Of a stretch of DNA of 64,000 bases, positions 18,187 to 31,494 are shown piece by piece. Positions within the stretch are counted from its first letter, which is position 1. Every line of letters begins with the position of its first letter. This DNA is from Andreprevotia sp. IGB-42. GTDB taxonomy: Bacteria > Pseudomonadota > Gammaproteobacteria > Burkholderiales > Chitinibacteraceae. The stretch covers positions 62,001 through 126,000 of the forward strand of contig NZ_WXTX01000006.1 in the NCBI RefSeq assembly GCF_009848685.1, in the 5' to 3' direction. The notes beneath the pieces are model-generated. The model was not told the origin of the DNA. It was given only the letters and a program-made list of their open reading frames with translations, and did not search any database. A program made the position numbers and the translations under genes.

Positions 18187-18447
18187 TCAGCGCTTGGCAG
18201 CCTCGGGCAGCACGATGTTCACTTCGAGTACCTCGAAGTCGTCCTTTTTTTCCAGCTGTACCTTGATGTCGTCCGGATTGATGGCCACGTACTTGGAAAT
18301 GACTTCGATCAGTTCACGCTGGAGTTGCGGCAGGTAGTCGGGCGCATCGCGGCCGGCGCGTTCGTGCGCCAGAATGATCTGCAGGCGCTCGCGGGCAACG
18401 CTGGCGGTTTTTTTCTTCTCGCCGAAGAAGTAGCTCAGTATCGACAT
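18187..18447 (-). CDS. minE: Cell division topological specificity factor MinE
   Basis: 86 residues. Releases MinD from the membrane by stimulating its ATPase and thereby drives the pole-to-pole Min oscillation. The N-terminal anti-MinCD helix region ([12 protein letters not shown]) and the C-terminal dimerisation strand ([12 protein letters not shown]) are clear. It starts four bases after the minD stop and is last in minC-minD-minE. Confidence 0.96.
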   Translation of the reverse strand: MSILSYFFGEKKKTASVARERLQIILAHERAGRDAPDYLPQLQRELIEVISKYVAINPDDIKVQLEKKDDFEVLEVNIVLPEAAKR

Positions 18448-18450
18448 GGC

Positions 18451-19260
18451 TTAAGCTCCGAATAGCCGTTTCCAGAACGGGGCCTTCTCCGCTTCGATGA
18501 AGCGCAGCGGCTTTTCTTCACCCAGAAAGCGGGCAACGACGTCCTTGTAGGCTTCGGATACATCGGTGCTGGCCAGGTGGATGGCCGGTGTGCCCGCATT
18601 GGACGCCTGCAGCACGGTTTCCGATTCCGGTATCACGCCGATCAGCGGGATGCGCAGCAGGTGCTGTACGTCATCCAGCGACAGCATCTCACCCGAATCC
18701 ACCCGTTTGGGGCTGTAGCGGGTGATCAGCAGGTGCGTCTTCACCGCCAGACCTTCTTCGGCCTTGCGCGATTTGGCATCCAGGATGCCGATGATGCGGT
18801 CGGAATCGCGTACCGAGCTCACTTCCGGGTTGGTGACGATCAGCGCTTCCTCGGCAAAATAAGCGGCCATCAGTGCACCACTTTCGATGCCGGCCGGGCT
18901 GTCGCACACGATGTAGTCAAAGCCATCGTCAGCCAGTTCCTTGAGCACCTTTTCTACGCCTTCGCGCGTCAGCGCATCCTTGTCGCGCGTTTGCGATGCT
19001 GGCACGATGAACAGGTTGTCGCAGTTCTTGTCCTTGATCAGTGCCTGGCGCAGGCTGGCTTCGCCCTGGATCACGTTGATCAGGTCGTATACCACGCGGC
19101 GCTCGCAGCCCATGATGAGATCCAGGTTGCGCAGGCCCACGTCAAAATCGATGACGGCGGTCTTGAAGCCGCGCAAAGCCAGACCGGATGCAAAACTGGC
19201 GCTGGTGGTGGTTTTGCCCACACCGCCCTTGCCGGAGGTAACGACGATAATTTTTGCCAC
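18451..19260 (-). CDS. minD: Septum site-determining ATPase MinD
   Basis: 269 residues from a GTG start (VAKIIVVTSGKGGVGKTT), chosen because it matches the family N-terminus and has AAGGA upstream; the open frame to 19311 is not needed. Deviant Walker A KGGVGKTT, signature DFDVGLRNLD and switch DSPAGIE are present. The C-terminus ends in a short amphipathic membrane-targeting helix (FWKRLFGA). Recruits MinC to the membrane to block FtsZ away from mid-cell. Confidence 0.97.
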   Translation of the reverse strand: MAKIIVVTSGKGGVGKTTTSASFASGLALRGFKTAVIDFDVGLRNLDLIMGCERRVVYDLINVIQGEASLRQALIKDKNCDNLFIVPASQTRDKDALTREGVEKVLKELADDGFDYIVCDSPAGIESGALMAAYFAEEALIVTNPEVSSVRDSDRIIGILDAKSRKAEEGLAVKTHLLITRYSPKRVDSGEMLSLDDVQHLLRIPLIGVIPESETVLQASNAGTPAIHLASTDVSEAYKDVVARFLGEEKPLRFIEAEKAPFWKRLFGA

Positions 19261-19378
19261 GTTTGATGTCCTTCGTCGAATAGCGTTATTCAGTTTTCGT
19301 GTCGATTGCACGCCAGTGCGGCAATCACCACCATGCGCAGCACGCCGGCATGGCAGCTGATATGGGGTGGTGCGCGGC

Positions 19379-20086
19379 CTAGCCGCTGAGCGCCTCGATC
19401 ACCAGCTTGTCTTGGTCCAGGTAAACCTGCGCTGCGCGCTCGCGGATCGCCACCGGCAGCGTTTCGTCCAGCGAGCGATAGATGCCCGCCACCGAAACGA
19501 GCTCGGCTTCCATGCAGGTGGTATAGACACGCGCGGTGGTATCGCCGCGTGCGCCGGCCAGGGCTCGCCCGCGTAGTGGCGCATAAACATGGATATTGCC
19601 GTCCGCGATCACTTCCGCGCCGGCCGAAACCAGCGCCAGCACCACCAGATCGCCGCCCTTGGCGTACACCTGCTGGCCGGTACGCACCGGTCGGGTGACC
19701 ACCATGGCGGGCACCCGCACTTCTGCAGCCTTGCTGACGGGGGCGGGCGGCGTCACGCCGTCTTCATGCAGGATGATCAACCCGGCTTCGCGCGCGGCTG
19801 CACGCTGATCCGGGTTGCCGCCGCGTGCTGCCACGGGTTTGAGCTGATACTGGCGCAGCATCTGCACCAGTGCGGCCACTTCCACTGCGGCAGGCAGGTC
19901 AGGCAGGCTATCGAAATCGATGGCAAGCTGCTCGCCGGACAACATGTGCTCGCCACTGCCCAATTGCTCGCGCAGCGCGCTTTCCAGCTTCACCGGGTCC
20001 AGCGTGGCGGGAACAAAGGTCAGCAGCTTCAGGCCAACGCTGCGGAATTCAAAAGCAGAAGCGGGATCGGGGAAACGCTGGGACAT
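19379..20086 (-). CDS. minC: Septum site-determining protein MinC (FtsZ inhibitor)
   Basis: 235 residues from the ATG giving MSQRFPDPAS. The N-terminal FtsZ-inhibiting domain (AFEFRSVGLKLLTF..) and the C-terminal beta-helix with its repeats (GQQVYAKGGDLVVLALVSAGAEV.., GNIHVYAPLRGRALAG) are typical. The middle has a short Ala/Pro linker. First gene of the minCDE operon; the gap to minD is 118 bases, longer than usual. Confidence 0.95.
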   Translation of the reverse strand: MSQRFPDPASAFEFRSVGLKLLTFVPATLDPVKLESALREQLGSGEHMLSGEQLAIDFDSLPDLPAAVEVAALVQMLRQYQLKPVAARGGNPDQRAAAREAGLIILHEDGVTPPAPVSKAAEVRVPAMVVTRPVRTGQQVYAKGGDLVVLALVSAGAEVIADGNIHVYAPLRGRALAGARGDTTARVYTTCMEAELVSVAGIYRSLDETLPVAIRERAAQVYLDQDKLVIEALSG

Positions 20087-20185
20087 AGTAGCCGGAAACA
20101 ATTTATTGCCCGCGAGTTTACCGTGTCGGTCCTGTGGGTGAAAGCCGATTTATTCATGCCGGCAAAGCAGCGCCAAAACGCACTG

Positions 20186-21004
20186 TCAGTGGATGCGCCG
20201 CTTCAATCCGGCATTGAGCAGGATATTGGTGGCCAGCTCTTCGATCGACAATTTGGTGGTATTGAGAAAAACAATGCCCAGCTGGCGCATCAGGTTTTCC
20301 GCCTCCGTCACTTCGTGCTGGCACGCGGCCAGCGTGGCGTACTGGCTGCCGGGCTTGCGTGATTCGCGGATCACGGTCAGCCGTTCAGGCTCGATGGTCA
20401 GTCCGAACAGCTTGGTGCGATGCGGATGCAGCGGTTTGGGCAAGGTGTGACGATCGAAGTCCTCCGGTGCCAACGGGTAATTGGCAGCCTTGATGCCGTA
20501 TTGCAGCGCCAGATACAGGCAGGCGGGCGTTTTACCCGCGCGGGATACGCCTACCAGAATGATATCGGCCTCGGCCAGGTTCTTTGCCATGCTGCCGTCA
20601 TCATGACTCATCGCATACTGGATGGCATCGATGCGGTTCTTGTATTCCTCGAAACTGGCAATGCCATGCACCTTGCCGGCCAGATGCGTTGAACCCAGCC
20701 CCAATTCCTGTTCCATCGGGCCGATGAAATGACCGAAGAAATCCAGCACCAGTGCTTCGTCAATCTGGAACAGGCTGCGCAGATCCTCGTCGATCAGTGT
20801 GGAAAACACCATGGGCCGGCAGCCGTCAATGCGTGCTTGCTCGCGGATCTGCGCAACGGCAGCATGTGCTTTTTCACGGGTATCGATGTAGGGCAGGGTG
20901 ATGCGGCGGAAATCCACCCCCTCGAACTGCACAGTCAGGCTGTGGCCCAGCATCTCTGCGGTGATGGCGGTACGGGCGGAAACGAAAAAGGCGGTGCGGG
21001 GCAT
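20186..21004 (-). CDS. PEP synthase regulatory kinase/pyrophosphorylase-like protein, diverged copy
   Basis: 272 residues, DUF299 family: bifunctional ADP-dependent kinase and Pi-dependent phosphorylase that switches PEP synthase off and on. The P-loop GVSRAGKTP is at residues 152-160. However, the conserved SDxT signature near the N-terminus reads S-A-R-T (Ala at residue 10 where the neighbour and the E. coli protein have Asp). It is a tandem paralogue of the next gene, with seven bases between them, the same length and alignable without gaps over the first 160 residues. Whether it still regulates PEP synthase, or acts on another dikinase, cannot be told. Confidence 0.85.
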   Translation of the reverse strand: MPRTAFFVSARTAITAEMLGHSLTVQFEGVDFRRITLPYIDTREKAHAAVAQIREQARIDGCRPMVFSTLIDEDLRSLFQIDEALVLDFFGHFIGPMEQELGLGSTHLAGKVHGIASFEEYKNRIDAIQYAMSHDDGSMAKNLAEADIILVGVSRAGKTPACLYLALQYGIKAANYPLAPEDFDRHTLPKPLHPHRTKLFGLTIEPERLTVIRESRKPGSQYATLAACQHEVTEAENLMRQLGIVFLNTTKLSIEELATNILLNAGLKRRIH

Positions 21005-21011
21005 GGCCGGC

Positions 21012-21830
21012 CTAATAGGTACGGCGGGTCAGCCCGGCCGTATGCATGATGGAGGTGGCGAGCTCCTCGATGGAGCGGGTAGTCGAGCTCAAGTGCGGCA
21101 CGCCCACCTGGCGCATCAGTACCTCGGCCTCGGCCACTTCGTATTCGCAGTTGTCCAGCGCGGCGTATCGACTGCCCGGTTTCCGTTCCTCGCGGATCTG
21201 GTTCAGGCGCACCGGATCGATGGTCAGGCCGAACAGCTTGTTGCGGTAAGGCAGCAGCAGCTTGGGCAAGGTGTGGTTGCCGAAGTCTTCCGGCGTGAGC
21301 GGATAGTTGGCAGCCTTGATGCCGTACTGCAGCGCCAGGTACAGGCAGGTCGGCGTTTTGGCCGAGCGCGATACACCGACCAGGATGATGTCTGCGTCGT
21401 TCAGATCCCGCGGCATCACGCCATCGTCGTGCGCCAATGCAAAATTTACCGCATCGATACGGGTTTTGTATTCCTCGAAATTAACGATGCCATGCGATTT
21501 GCCCACGGTATGGCTGGATTCACGCCCCAGTGCCTTTTCCAGCGGGCCGATGAATATCTCGAAGAAATCCAGCGTCAGCGCTTCTTCCACCGCAATCAGC
21601 TTGCGCAGTTCTTCACCCACGATGGTGGAAAAAACCAGCGGCTGGCATTGGTCTTCCGCCGCCTGGCGACGGATTTGTTCGGCTACCTTCAGGGCTTTTT
21701 CCGGCGTATCGACATACGGCAGCGTTACGCGCCGGAAATTCACGTCCTCAAACTGCGTGATCAGGCTATGGCCGAGCATTTCGGCAGTAATGCCGGTACG
21801 ATCGGAAATGAAAAAGGCGGTGCGCGGCAC
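21012..21830 (-). CDS. ppsR: Phosphoenolpyruvate synthase regulatory protein (kinase/pyrophosphorylase)
   Basis: 272 residues, canonical DUF299 protein. It has the N-terminal [10 protein letters not shown] motif, P-loop GVSRSAKTP (152-160), HDDG block and the [11 protein letters not shown] segment conserved from E. coli. It phosphorylates a Thr next to the catalytic His of PEP synthase using ADP and reverses this with phosphate. Divergently placed from its target gene ppsA with 281 bases between, the usual arrangement. Confidence 0.94.
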   Translation of the reverse strand: MPRTAFFISDRTGITAEMLGHSLITQFEDVNFRRVTLPYVDTPEKALKVAEQIRRQAAEDQCQPLVFSTIVGEELRKLIAVEEALTLDFFEIFIGPLEKALGRESSHTVGKSHGIVNFEEYKTRIDAVNFALAHDDGVMPRDLNDADIILVGVSRSAKTPTCLYLALQYGIKAANYPLTPEDFGNHTLPKLLLPYRNKLFGLTIDPVRLNQIREERKPGSRYAALDNCEYEVAEAEVLMRQVGVPHLSSTTRSIEELATSIMHTAGLTRRTY

Positions 21831-22046
21831 GGGGCCTCCTGATTGTGCGCTTGCAATAATTGCCCAGCATATCCAGCCTGTGGGGCCAGCACGCTGCGGG
21901 AAATCCAGTATCCATTCGTTTTAGCCCAAAGAGTGGCGCGCAGCGCGGCGATCAGACTTGAACAGCGCCCACGCCGGATTGAAGTTGCATCATGCGGGAA
22001 AGCGGCTACGCGATTGTCCCGATTAAGCGTGTGGCCTTTGCTTGCC

Positions 22047-22052
22047 TAGAAT
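22047..22052 (+). promoter_or_regulatory. Possible -10 box of ppsA
   Basis: TAGAAT, 60 bases before the ppsA start; a TTAAGC 18 bases upstream is a poor -35. Weak prediction from base pattern only. Confidence 0.3.
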
Positions 22053-22111
22053 GGCTTATCGCGGCGCAACATGGCTGTGCCGCCCCATCTTCCTTTGCAA
22101 GGTTCCTGCCC

Positions 22112-24544
22112 ATGCCCACATCCCATCTCGACAGCACCGTGAACGCCGCCCGGAATGTGATCGACTTCGTTGAACTGCGCATGAGCGATGTCGAATCCGT
22201 TGGCGGCAAGAATGCTTCGCTGGGCGAAATGATTTCCCAGCTCGCCGCCAAAGGGGTACGCGTACCCGGTGGCTATGCCACTACGGCCAATGCCTATCGC
22301 ATTTTCCTGGCGCACAACAATCTGGCGCAGCGCATCGATGATGTACTGGCCACGCTGGATGTCGATGACGTGAAAGCGCTGGCGCAGGCCGGCAAGCTGA
22401 TTCGCGAGCAGATACTGGGCACGCCATTCCCGGCCGCGCTGGAGGCCGAAGTGCGTAGCCACTACGCAGCCTTGGGTGAGAACGTGACCGTGGCGGTGCG
22501 TTCGTCGGCAACGGCCGAGGATTTGCCGGATGCATCGTTCGCCGGCCAGCAGGAAACCTATCTGAACATCGTGGGCGCGGATAACGTGCTGGAAGCCATC
22601 AAGCATGTATTTGCATCGCTGTATAACGACCGCGCCATTTCCTACCGCGTGCACAAGGGCTTCGATCACAAGCTGGTGGCGTTATCGGCCGGCGTGCAGC
22701 GCATGGTGCGCTCCGATCTGGGCGCTGCCGGTGTGATGTTCAGCATCGATACCGAAACGGGTTTCGACCAAGTGGTGTTCGTGACTGCGAGCTACGGCCT
22801 GGGCGAAACCGTGGTGCAGGGTGCGGTTAACCCGGATGAATTCTATGTGCACAAGCCTACGCTGCAGGCTGGCCGCCCGGCGGTGGTGCGCAAGCACCTG
22901 GGAAGCAAGGCCATCAGGATGGAGTTCGATTTGCAAGCGTCTGCAGGCAAATCGGTCCGCACCGTGCCGGTTGGCGATGCCGAGCGCCGACAGTTTTCGA
23001 TCAGCGATGCCGAAGTGGAAGAGCTGGCGCGCTACGCACTGATCATCGAACAGCACTACGAGGGCGCGATGGACATCGAATGGGGCCGCGATGGCGTCGA
23101 CGGCAAGCTCTACATCCTGCAGGCGCGCCCGGAAACGGTGAAGTCGCAGGAAGCCGCCGCAGACAAGCTCAGCAAATTCCGCATGCTGGAGAAAGGTCAG
23201 TTGCTGAGCGAGGGCCGGGCTGTAGGCCAGAAAATCGGCGCCGGCACGGTGCGGGTGATCCGCGATGTATCCGAGATGGATCTGGTACAGCCAGGCGACG
23301 TGCTGGTATCCGACATGACTGATCCGGACTGGGAGCCGGTGATGAAGCGTGCCGCCGCCATCGTCACCAACCGTGGCGGGCGCACCTGCCATGCGGCCAT
23401 CATTGCGCGCGAACTGGGTATTCCTGCGGTGGTAGGCACCGGCGATGCCACCCGGGTGCTGGAAGACGGCATGGCCGTCACCGTATCGTGTGCCGAGGGC
23501 GATACCGGCAATATCTATGCTGGCATCCTCAAGTTCGAGAAAATGGAAGTCGCGCTGGCCACCATGCCGCCGTCGCCGGTCAAGCTGATGATGAATGTCG
23601 GCAATCCGGAGCTGGCATTCGAGTTTGCCCAGTTGCCGAACGAGGGCGTGGGCCTGGCGCGGCTGGAATTCATCATCAACCGCATGATCGGTGTGCACCC
23701 CAAGGCACTGCTTGCCTACCCGAACCTGGCGCCTGAACTCAAGGGTAAGGTGGAGGAGCGCATCGCCGGCTACCGTTCCGCGGTGGATTTCTACGTGGAT
23801 AAACTTGCCGAGGGCATTGCCACGCTGGGCGCGGCATTCTGGCCCAAGAAAGTGATCGTGCGGCTGTCCGACTTCAAATCCAACGAGTACGCCAACCTGA
23901 TCGGCGGCCCGGAATACGAGCCGCACGAGGAAAACCCGATGATCGGTTTCCGTGGTGCAGCGCGCTATGTGGACCCGGGCTTTCGCGATTGCTTCGAGCT
24001 GGAATGCCGCGCGGTGAAAAAGGTGCGCGACGTGATGGGGTTGACCAATGTGGAGGTGATGATTCCCTTCGTGCGGACCTTGGCCGAAGCCGCCAAGGTG
24101 ATCGAGCTGCTGGAAGCCAATGGCCTCAAGCGTGGTGCAGGCGGCCCGGACGGCAATGCGCCGCTACGCGTGATCATGATGTGCGAGATCCCTGCCAACG
24201 CGGTGCTGGCTGAGCAGTTCTTGCAGTATTTCGACGGCTTCTCGATCGGCTCCAACGACATGACGCAGCTCACGCTGGGCATAGACCGCGATTCCGGCGG
24301 CCCGGTATCGCTGAGCTTCGATGAGCGCAACGATGCGGTGAAGGCGATGCTGGCGATGTCGATTGCTGCCTGCCGCAAGCTCGGCAAGTATGTGGGCATC
24401 TGCGGGCAGGGCCCGTCGGATCACCCCGATTTTGCGCAGTGGCTGGTCGGGCAGGGGATAGAAACCATCTCGCTCAATCCGGATACCGTGGTGGAAACCT
24501 GGCTTTATCTGGCCGAAGAGGCGGGGAAAAAGACAGCGGGTTGA
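22112..24544 (+). CDS. ppsA: Phosphoenolpyruvate synthase
   Basis: Makes PEP from pyruvate and ATP (giving AMP and phosphate) for gluconeogenesis. 810 residues from the ATG before PTSHLDSTV. The nucleotide-binding domain ([35 protein letters not shown]), the phosphohistidine loop [20 protein letters not shown] and the C-terminal PEP/pyruvate barrel ([37 protein letters not shown] with catalytic Cys in ICGQ) all agree closely with the E. coli enzyme. It is divergent from its two putative regulatory proteins. Confidence 0.97.
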   Translation: MPTSHLDSTVNAARNVIDFVELRMSDVESVGGKNASLGEMISQLAAKGVRVPGGYATTANAYRIFLAHNNLAQRIDDVLATLDVDDVKALAQAGKLIREQILGTPFPAALEAEVRSHYAALGENVTVAVRSSATAEDLPDASFAGQQETYLNIVGADNVLEAIKHVFASLYNDRAISYRVHKGFDHKLVALSAGVQRMVRSDLGAAGVMFSIDTETGFDQVVFVTASYGLGETVVQGAVNPDEFYVHKPTLQAGRPAVVRKHLGSKAIRMEFDLQASAGKSVRTVPVGDAERRQFSISDAEVEELARYALIIEQHYEGAMDIEWGRDGVDGKLYILQARPETVKSQEAAADKLSKFRMLEKGQLLSEGRAVGQKIGAGTVRVIRDVSEMDLVQPGDVLVSDMTDPDWEPVMKRAAAIVTNRGGRTCHAAIIARELGIPAVVGTGDATRVLEDGMAVTVSCAEGDTGNIYAGILKFEKMEVALATMPPSPVKLMMNVGNPELAFEFAQLPNEGVGLARLEFIINRMIGVHPKALLAYPNLAPELKGKVEERIAGYRSAVDFYVDKLAEGIATLGAAFWPKKVIVRLSDFKSNEYANLIGGPEYEPHEENPMIGFRGAARYVDPGFRDCFELECRAVKKVRDVMGLTNVEVMIPFVRTLAEAAKVIELLEANGLKRGAGGPDGNAPLRVIMMCEIPANAVLAEQFLQYFDGFSIGSNDMTQLTLGIDRDSGGPVSLSFDERNDAVKAMLAMSIAACRKLGKYVGICGQGPSDHPDFAQWLVGQGIETISLNPDTVVETWLYLAEEAGKKTAG

Positions 24545-26201
<1,657 letters not shown>

Positions 26202-26227
26202 ATAGCCGAAGCACGGCTGAAAGTGTG

Positions 26228-26256
26228 AAAAAGCCCGGGCTAGCCCCGGGCTTTTT
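26228..26256. terminator. Bidirectional terminator between astC and cheB
   Basis: Twelve-base-pair stem AAAAAGCCCGGG / CCCGGGCTTTTT with a five-base loop, located between two genes that point toward each other. Confidence 0.92.
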
Positions 26257-26284
26257 CATGCGTGATGTACTGGAACCGGCGAGC

Positions 26285-27517
26285 CTAGCGGCCGGCGTAG
26301 CGCCCGATCAACCCGGCGATCTGCTGCAGCGGCACGATCTCCACGGCGCCGCCCATGCGGATGGCCTCGCGCGGCATGCCGAATACCGTGCAGGTTTTTT
26401 CGTCCTGCGCGTAGGTCATGGCACCCGATTCGCGCATTTCCCGCAGGCAGCGCGCGCCGTCGTCCCCCATGCCGGTCAGCAGGAAGCCCACGCCATTCTG
26501 GCCGGCGGCGCTGGCGGTGGAGCGGAACAGTACGTCCACGGAGGGGCGGTGCCGGGTGATCAGCGGCCCATCGACGATATCCACGTAATACTGCTGACCA
26601 TTGCGCTTGACGATGATGTGCTTGCCGCCCGGTGCAATCAGCGCCAGCCCGGTGCGCAGCTTGTCGCCGTTGACTGCCTGGCGGACTTCGATCTTGGACA
26701 AGCTGTTGAGCCGCGCGGCAAAGTTGGCGGTGAAGTTCTCCGGCATGTGCTGGACGATGACGATGGGCGGGCTATTGGCTGGCAGGCCCGGCAGGATCGC
26801 TTCCAGCGCCTGCACGCCACCTGTCGATGCGCCGATGGCAATCAGCGGGGCAGTGGGTTGCACCGCGCCGGCCCGGGGGGCAGGCAACAGCATGTCGGGC
26901 GACAATTTCGGGCCGGACATGCGCTCGTTGATCACCGATACCGCAGAGGAGGTCGTCGCGGGTGCCCGCTGTGTAGGCGTGGGGGCGGAAGGGGGTGCGG
27001 TGCGGAAAGCGGATGGCGCCGCTGCAGTCAGCGGGGTCGTCGCCCGCGTGGTGATCGGGCGCGGGGGTGGCGCTGCGGCGGGCTGCATCGCGCCGATACG
27101 TGGCGGTGGCTGGCGGGCCCCGCGGCTCATGCCGGCGGCGCGTACGGCCTGCACCAGGTTGGCAGAGCTATCCTGGATCTGCCGCATCATCAGCGAGCTG
27201 CGGCTGACCACCGCAACCGCACCATGTTCCATGGTCTGCAGTGCCAGTTTGTTGCTGCGTTCGGTGCTGGACGCAATGGCTACCGCAGGCACCTTGCGCT
27301 CGGTCTGCAGCGCGCGCAGCAGCACCACGCTGTCGGTGCCGGGAATATCCACATCGATTACCACCACATCCGGGCGCATGCTTCTGAACAGGCTGCGTGC
27401 CGAATGCGGATCGCCCGCCAGCCCGACCACCTCGAAACCCGGTGCTGCCTTGAGTGCATCACTCATGGCAAGGCGGGCAATTGGCGAATGATCGATGATC
27501 AGGACTTTGGTCGACAT
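26285..27517 (-). CDS. cheB: CheB-type protein-glutamate methylesterase with degenerate receiver domain
   Basis: 410 residues: receiver domain (about 1-125), a long Pro/Ala/Thr-rich linker (about 130-215), and the methylesterase domain with the Ser of GASTGGV, His of QHMPENF and Asp of GMGDDGA, so catalysis should be intact. The receiver keeps the phospho-acceptor Asp55 (VVVIDVDIPG), but the usual acidic pair is Asp9-His10 and the conserved Lys is Arg106. No cheR, cheA or receptor gene is nearby. It sits antisense inside the ast gene set. The esterase would remove methyl groups from chemoreceptor Glu residues; its input signal is unclear. Confidence 0.88.
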   Translation of the reverse strand: MSTKVLIIDHSPIARLAMSDALKAAPGFEVVGLAGDPHSARSLFRSMRPDVVVIDVDIPGTDSVVLLRALQTERKVPAVAIASSTERSNKLALQTMEHGAVAVVSRSSLMMRQIQDSSANLVQAVRAAGMSRGARQPPPRIGAMQPAAAPPPRPITTRATTPLTAAAPSAFRTAPPSAPTPTQRAPATTSSAVSVINERMSGPKLSPDMLLPAPRAGAVQPTAPLIAIGASTGGVQALEAILPGLPANSPPIVIVQHMPENFTANFAARLNSLSKIEVRQAVNGDKLRTGLALIAPGGKHIIVKRNGQQYYVDIVDGPLITRHRPSVDVLFRSTASAAGQNGVGFLLTGMGDDGARCLREMRESGAMTYAQDEKTCTVFGMPREAIRMGGAVEIVPLQQIAGLIGRYAGR

Positions 27518-27657
27518 GCACTCAGTCTGGCAGGCGATGGTGTTTATTTATAGGTACAGATCGACCAATAAAGCTTTTCCCTGATTGGTGCTTTACCGAA
27601 TGGCCGTTCAGGCGCCAGCTAACTAAGCTTCCGGGGTATATCTGCAAAGTGTTGCCA

Positions 27658-28680
27658 ATGAGAATCCGACTTCTGAAATCTGCGGACCTGCAGGCCGTCA
27701 TCGCGCTGGCGGGGGCTGCCGGTATTGGCGTCACCACGCTGCAGCCTGATGAGGAACGCCTGGCGCTGCGCATCGCCAGCAGCGAGGCTTCGGCTGCTAA
27801 CGAGAAAGAGCTGGCCGAGGCCGGTTATTTCTTTACGCTGGAGGATGAAAGTACGGGGGAGCTGGCGGGCACCGCAGCCATCGAGGCCGCGGTGGGCCTG
27901 GCCGACACCTGGTACAACTACCGCGTGGGCCTGTCGGTGCACGCATCGCGTGAGCTGGGCATCTACAAGCAACTGCCCACGCTGTTTCTGACCTCGGATC
28001 TGACGGGCGCGTCCGAGCTGTGCTCGCTGTTCCTGCATCCGCAGTGGCGGCGCGACAGCAATGGCAGCTTGCTCTCGAAAAGCCGTTTTTTGTTCATGGC
28101 GGAATTTCCGGCGCGTTTTTCGCAGCGGGTGATTGCCGAAATGCGCGGGGTATCCGACGAAAGCGGGCAATCGCCGTTCTGGGAAAGCCTGGGCCGGCAT
28201 TTTTTCCGGATGGATTTTGCCCGCGCCGATTTCCTGTCCTACGTGGGCAGCAAGTCATTCATCGCCGAGCTGATGCCCAAGTACCCGATCTATACCGCGC
28301 TGCTGTCTGAAGAGGCGCAGGCGGTGATCGGCGAAGTGCACCCGGCAACCAAACCCGCGCGGGGCCTGCTCGAGACAGAGGGCTTCCGATATCAGGGTTA
28401 CATCGACATTTTTGATGCCGGCCCCACGCTGGAATGCTCGCTGGACGACATCCGCGCAGTCAAGGCCAGCGCCACCTTCAATGCGCTGGCAGTCAATGCG
28501 GAAACCCGCGGCGGGGCGCTGTGGCTGGTATCGAACCGCAAGCTGGCGGGCTTTTGCGCGACGCTGGCAGTAACAAGGCCACTGGAAGATGCGTTGCCGC
28601 TGACCAAGGCAGTGCTCGACCGGCTGGAAATCGAAGACGGCGACAGCGTGCGTGCCGTATTGCTGTCCGCCAGGGAGTAA
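27658..28680 (+). CDS. astA: Arginine N-succinyltransferase
   Basis: First step of the AST pathway: succinyl-CoA plus arginine gives N2-succinylarginine. 340 residues from the ATG giving MRIRLLKSADL; an in-frame GTG three codons earlier is the alternative. Strong agreement with the E. coli protein in VGLADTWYNYRVG, ELCSLFLHPQWRRDSNGSLL, FIAELMPKYPIY and IDIFDAGPTLEC. Single-subunit type, not the split aruF/aruG form. It heads the tight astA-astD-astB-astE operon. Confidence 0.95.
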   Translation: MRIRLLKSADLQAVIALAGAAGIGVTTLQPDEERLALRIASSEASAANEKELAEAGYFFTLEDESTGELAGTAAIEAAVGLADTWYNYRVGLSVHASRELGIYKQLPTLFLTSDLTGASELCSLFLHPQWRRDSNGSLLSKSRFLFMAEFPARFSQRVIAEMRGVSDESGQSPFWESLGRHFFRMDFARADFLSYVGSKSFIAELMPKYPIYTALLSEEAQAVIGEVHPATKPARGLLETEGFRYQGYIDIFDAGPTLECSLDDIRAVKASATFNALAVNAETRGGALWLVSNRKLAGFCATLAVTRPLEDALPLTKAVLDRLEIEDGDSVRAVLLSARE

Positions 28681-30141
<1,461 letters not shown>

Positions 30142-30151
30142 GGAGGGGCTG

Positions 30152-31480
30152 ATGGCATTCGAAGCCAATTTTGATGGCCTGGTCGGCCCTACGCATCATT
30201 ACGGTGGGCATTCGTTCGGCAACGTGGCATCCACCGGCAACGCCGGGCAGGCGGCCAACCCGCGCGCTGCCGCGCTGCAAGGGCTGGCCAAGATGAAGGC
30301 GCTGGCGGATCTGGGCTACCGGCAGGGTGTATTGCCGCCGCAGCAGCGCCCGGCGGTGTGGGAGCTGCGCAAGCTTGGCTTCGCCGGCAGCGATGAGACG
30401 GTGATCGCCAGCGCTGCCCGCAACGCACCGCAATTGCTGGCCAGCGTTTATTCCGCATCCAGCATGTGGACCGCCAACGCCGGCACGGTCAGCCCGTCCG
30501 CAGATACCGGCGACGCGCGCGTGCACTTTACTGTGGCCAATTTGCAGAACAAGTTTCACCGCGCCATCGAGCATGAGCAGACCGCCCGCACGCTGCGGGC
30601 GATATTCCGTGATGACGCACGCTTCGCCGTGCACGACGCGCTGCCCATGCATCCGGCGTTTGGCGATGAAGGTGCCGCCAATCACACCCGTTTTGCCAAA
30701 CGCTACGATGAACCTGGCGTGGCGTTCTTCGTGTATGGCCGCCAGCACTGGGGTGGGCAGACAGAGCCGCAGAAGTATCCGGCAAGGCAGACGCTGGAAG
30801 CCAGCCAGGCGGTGGCCCGCCTGCACGGGCTGAGCGATGCGCACGTTGTGTATGCGCAGCAGAACCCGGCGGTGATCGATGCGGGCGTATTCCACAACGA
30901 TGTGATCGCCGTGGGCAACCTGGATGTGCTGTTCTGCCATGAGCAGGCATTCCTTGACCGCCACGCTACCTACCGGGCGCTGGATGCCAGCCTGGGCGGC
31001 TTGCGCGTGGTCGAGGTGCCGCTCTCCGAGGTCAGCGTGGCCGATGCGGTGAAAAGCTATCTGTTCAACAGCCAGTTGCTCGACCGCGGCGATGGCAGCA
31101 TGCGGCTGGTGGTGCCTGAAGAGTGCCGCAACCATGCCGCAGTGTGGCGCTGGCTGCAGGCGCATGTGCAGCCGGGCGCGGCAATTTCCGAATTGCTGGT
31201 ATTCGATCTGAAGCAAAGCATGCAGAACGGTGGCGGGCCTGCCTGCCTGCGGCTGCGCGTTGCGCTCACCGATGCAGAAGCGGCTGCGGTGGTGCCGGGC
31301 GTATGGATGAACGAGCGATTGTTTGCCATGCTGGGTACATGGGTGGAAAAACACTACCGCGACCGCCTGGCCGAGGCCGATCTGGCCGACCCGCAACTGC
31401 CGCGGGAAGTACAAACAGCACTGGATGAGCTGACAGCGCTGCTGGGTCTAGGTAGCATTTACCCATTCCAGCTGAACTGA
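30152..31480 (+). CDS. astB: N-succinylarginine dihydrolase
   Basis: Second step of the pathway: releases two ammonia and CO2 from succinylarginine to give succinylornithine. 442 residues of the guanidine-modifying (GME) fold; begins with [16 protein letters not shown] as in the family, has [10 protein letters not shown] (catalytic His) and [12 protein letters not shown] near the end with the catalytic Cys. Good GGAGG site before the ATG. Confidence 0.96.
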   Translation: MAFEANFDGLVGPTHHYGGHSFGNVASTGNAGQAANPRAAALQGLAKMKALADLGYRQGVLPPQQRPAVWELRKLGFAGSDETVIASAARNAPQLLASVYSASSMWTANAGTVSPSADTGDARVHFTVANLQNKFHRAIEHEQTARTLRAIFRDDARFAVHDALPMHPAFGDEGAANHTRFAKRYDEPGVAFFVYGRQHWGGQTEPQKYPARQTLEASQAVARLHGLSDAHVVYAQQNPAVIDAGVFHNDVIAVGNLDVLFCHEQAFLDRHATYRALDASLGGLRVVEVPLSEVSVADAVKSYLFNSQLLDRGDGSMRLVVPEECRNHAAVWRWLQAHVQPGAAISELLVFDLKQSMQNGGGPACLRLRVALTDAEAAAVVPGVWMNERLFAMLGTWVEKHYRDRLAEADLADPQLPREVQTALDELTALLGLGSIYPFQLN

Positions 31481-31494
31481 AGCGAAAGGACACC

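Noticed and set aside
22682-23926. A 414-codon open frame antisense to ppsA
   Set aside because: Shadow of ppsA codon bias, with no family match.
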